DNA of 64,000 nt from the NCBI GenBank assembly GCA_905116865.2, contig CAJHNH020007545.1:62001-126000 (forward strand). The letters are read 5' to 3'. The DNA is from Candidula unifasciata. Lineage: Eukaryota > Mollusca > Gastropoda > Stylommatophora > Geomitridae. The position numbers were made by a program, and so were the translations under genes. The notes beneath the pieces were generated by a model that saw only the letters and a list, made by a program, of their open reading frames with translations, made no database searches and was not told where the DNA came from. How positions within the stretch are numbered: the first letter of the stretch is position 1; each line of letters begins with the position of its first letter. Shown piece by piece: positions 61,600-64,000 of this stretch.

Positions 61600-61862
61600 C
61601 GTATGGGTTCCGGGGACCCCAGTGTGAGGAAAACCGGAATAGATCCACTGACTCTCTTACAAGTATGTTGTAGCAGTCGCCTCATTGGGAGGTTCTTTCG
61701 AAGTCGGGGTGCATCTGCTCGAGCGGCAAGGAACAAGCAACTGCACAAAAATAAGCCAGTTAAACGGATGTACACGCAGGCCCTGGCACAAAGCTGAAGC
61801 CCAAATGGACGAACAACCAGGACTTTCTGCCGGAGCTTACAGCCGGTGAGCAAAGAAGAAAT
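61600..61862 (+). repeat. Dispersed repeat R5, near full length
   Basis: 'gtatgggttccggggacccc', 'ccggaatagatccactgact', 'gcagtcgcctcattgggagg', 'gaagtcggggtgcatctgct' and 'gagcttacagccggtgagc'. Confidence 0.88.
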
Positions 61863-61869
61863 CAGAATG

Positions 61870-62735
61870 CAGGTGGCACCGTCAGTGTGAGAAATCTTTA
61901 TGAAGTGACATTTTTGTCGTTTAGTGAGAACTGCTATTACTTCTAACGACTCATGTAAAGTGAGAATAAAGAGACAAGTGGAGAAAAGGTTCATAGGAGG
62001 GGAAAAAACGCTTCTAGCGTCTGCAGAAAATACCTTTAAAAAAATATGATGGATTGAGAGAAATACGAAAGAGGCACTTGGTACTACTCATGAAAGTCAC
62101 CCAATCTCGTCGGCGGTATCATTTCGTAGCGGTTCCCACAGGCTGAACTGTGTTGTAGGGGTCTCATGACATGTCTTTCTTTACCGTCTTTAAACAGCGT
62201 GCTGAAAAGTGGCTCGGGTTCGTTCAACGACGTCATCATACTATCTCCAGGACGAAACTGTGCAGCTTTCTTTACGCCACTCTTGTGCTGTGAACGATGT
62301 TGTTCCTGGAAAGTGTTGGTGTTATGATTAGGTTCCAGTCGCCAGTCTTCAAGGAAGAAGTCCTATATGGCAAGCACCGAAAGGCGCCACGGTTTGTGAG
62401 TATCCAATCATTTATATTTTTGTATTTTTACTCTCGCTGGCGGTGGCTGTAGTGGGTGGTGGATGCGCTTAAAAAGGTCAAAGCGAGAACACGTGACTAT
62501 AGGAGTGTATGCCCCGGCGACGAGATGAGGGTGAACTTTGTGATTTGTAGCAGGCCCTCTTCCAGAAAAAGATAAAAGCCGTGAACTGATTTAGCGCATT
62601 TAAGTTAATAAAACTCTGTGACAAATAAAGATCATGCACTACTTATCTTAATAAAACTAACTGAAAAAGGATTCTTAAGTTGCTAGAATCACCTTCCGTG
62701 TGCCTGGTTTTATCCCATATCAGTATATGACTGGA
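61870..62735. other. Unassigned sequence
   Basis: Locally less A/T-rich and with several CpGs (62090-62330, 62440-62540). No open frame, TATA or splice pattern strong enough to call a gene. Confidence 0.4.
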
Positions 62736-62741
62736 TCTCTC

Positions 62742-63140
62742 AGCGGCGTAAGTGGCTTGGGCGTTGCAAGTCCGACTAGTAATTCCAACGTACCGTGATC
62801 GAAACCCACTGCTGGCTGCGTGGGTTTTTATCAGTCTAGAAGGCAATGGCAAACTACTGGACGTAAACTTATTAGAAAAACCACAACAGCCAGAAAGTGC
62901 TGGGGTTGGTTCTGCAACGTCCTGTAAAGGATAGACAATTAATTTAATGGGGCGTTGCAGGTCGACCCAGCCTAAAATGGGTACCAAGATGTACGTCCTG
63001 GGGAAGTAAAGACGGCCGGCGTAATGCTGACCACATAAGCCACCTAGTGCCGATTGGTCTGTAAAAAATGAGTGCTCTTCCCATATGTCCGATGCACCTA
63101 AAGGCATGAAAAGGGATCTTTACTTAACTTTTTTTTTTAC
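62742..63140 (+). mobile_element. Composite SINE: S1 followed by S2 body
   Basis: S1 head 'gcggcgtaagtggcttgggc', B box 'taccgtgatcgaaacccact', core 'aggcaatggcaaactactgg', 3' 'ggttctgcaacgtcctgtaa' to about 62945. Then 'ggggcgttgcaggtcgaccc', 'agcctaaaatgggtaccaag', 'gtaaagacggccggcgtaat' and 'aagggatctttactt' are S2 body without a head of its own. Confidence 0.9.
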
Positions 63141-63409
63141 TTTAACTCTGATCTCTCAACACAGAAAGGTGAACTGTTGCAGCAAGTGCCAAGTAAATTC
63201 TTGTGTAATAACTGCCTTTGTGAAACACACTAGATAACACGAACGTGTCAACCAGTTGTAGAAACTGGATTAAAGCACACGACACTTCAAACAAATACTA
63301 GGCGTGGTCAAAGGAAATGAATTTACTTTGGGGCCCCGGATTTTCCCCAACTGTTCCCACTGTGTACTGTACTAGTAACAATTGATAACACGCAGAAATG
63401 ATGAGGAAG

Positions 63410-63560
63410 TAAGAAAACGATGGGGGCGCTGGACAGGACACGCACTGAACAAACATGACAATAGTGTAACTAGAATGTCTCTTCATCGAAACTTACGAAA
63501 GACAAGACATATAAGATTTGGAAAAAAAAAGGAAACAAAAGGTGGAAAGGCGTGATTACA
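63410..63560 (+). pseudogene. RTE-like LINE tail
   Basis: 'cgatgggggcgctggacagg', 'acacgcactgaacaaacatg', 'gtaactagaatgtctcttca' reads RWGRWTGHALNKHDN, VTRMSLH, parallel to RWRWIGHTLRKQENG, ITRMSLH at 31680. Confidence 0.75.
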
Positions 63561-63589
63561 AACGTATCTTATCAGAATCTAGACATGTT

Positions 63590-64000
63590 TCCTGCACTTT
63601 TACCAGTCATTTATACCCAGTGCCCATCTTCATGTTGGTCGGCCCCTGCCTCTATTCATGGTACCATGCCTAATGTTCTTTCCAGTCCTCGTGGCGTTTG
63701 ATATGGCCACAATATTTCAGCTTCCGAGGTAAGGTGCTGTTTATTAGCCACACTTTCTCGATGTTCAGATGTTTTAGAATGTCAGTAGGGTATTACTGTT
63801 CTTCTCTGTCCCTATTATTTTGAGAATTATTCTATTTTTTTTCTGTCCCTTTGTGAATCCCTATTTCAGGGCAAAAGCCAAAATTTTTTCCTTTAGAATC
63901 ATTCTATCATTTCCGTATGTTGCTGCAGGAAAGATGCATGTTTTGAAAAATTTTCTTCAGTTTTAACATTTTTATGCTGTTTAACCTTTGCACTGCTATG
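63590..64000 (-). pseudogene. LINE reverse-transcriptase C-terminal remnant, runs off the window
   Basis: 'gcgtttgatatggccacaat', 'atttcagcttccgaggtaag', 'gtgctgtttattagccacac' and '...atgctgtttaacctttgcac' match the antisense LINE at 20010-20290 ('gatgtggccaaaatactcca', 'aggatgctgtttataagcca', 'catgctgtttaatctctgca'). Confidence 0.78.

Overview
The window is metazoan, intron-rich and very repeat-rich, and carries no bacterial or organellar signature. The one gene I recognise is a p160/SRC-family nuclear receptor coactivator (NCOA, the taiman/SRC family) on the minus strand. The gene sequence and the surrounding mix of tRNA-derived SINEs, LINE tails, hAT and piggyBac remnants and long poly-G/poly-C runs suggest a lophotrochozoan, most likely a gastropod mollusc. 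The species is an inference; nothing here identifies it directly.

NCOA: ten exons between 23051 and 4319 (minus strand) have canonical AG/GT junctions, and the reading phase carries through every junction, giving 839 uninterrupted codons. They encode PAS-A, PAS-B, a Ser/Pro/Gly-rich linker and the nuclear-receptor interaction region with two complete LXXLL boxes; a third begins at the last exon end (NALLK, then the donor). The bHLH exon(s) upstream and the CBP-binding/C-terminal exons downstream are not found. The downstream ones lie beyond position 1. The upstream ones are either right of 23051 and unrecognised, or outside the window. Two unassigned candidate exons (32098-32329 and 35620-35758, minus) have good splice sites but no identified family.

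Layout: 1-4260 is a LINE scrap, a 102-bp repeat and a 29-bp minisatellite with higher-order duplication. 4319-23051 is NCOA, its introns filled with SINEs, minisatellites, hAT MITEs, an inverted pair of piggyBac MITEs and a 0.9-kb piggyBac remnant. 23052-38000 holds LINE fragments, a 57-bp minisatellite, SINEs and two hAT MITEs. 38000-46400 holds a hAT MITE with an internal 31-bp minisatellite, a ~1-kb element with perfect 105-bp inverted ends, and a decayed 1.69-kb hAT transposon with 15-bp inverted ends and an 8-bp target duplication. 46400-64000 is simple repeats, SINEs, foldback repeats and LINE tails, with no recognisable host gene.

No new functional gene system was found. The most unusual signals are the hAT MITE that resembles a rodent family and has turned part of itself into a minisatellite, the 105-bp inverted-repeat element, and the 29-bp minisatellite that appears to derive from a LINE 3' end.
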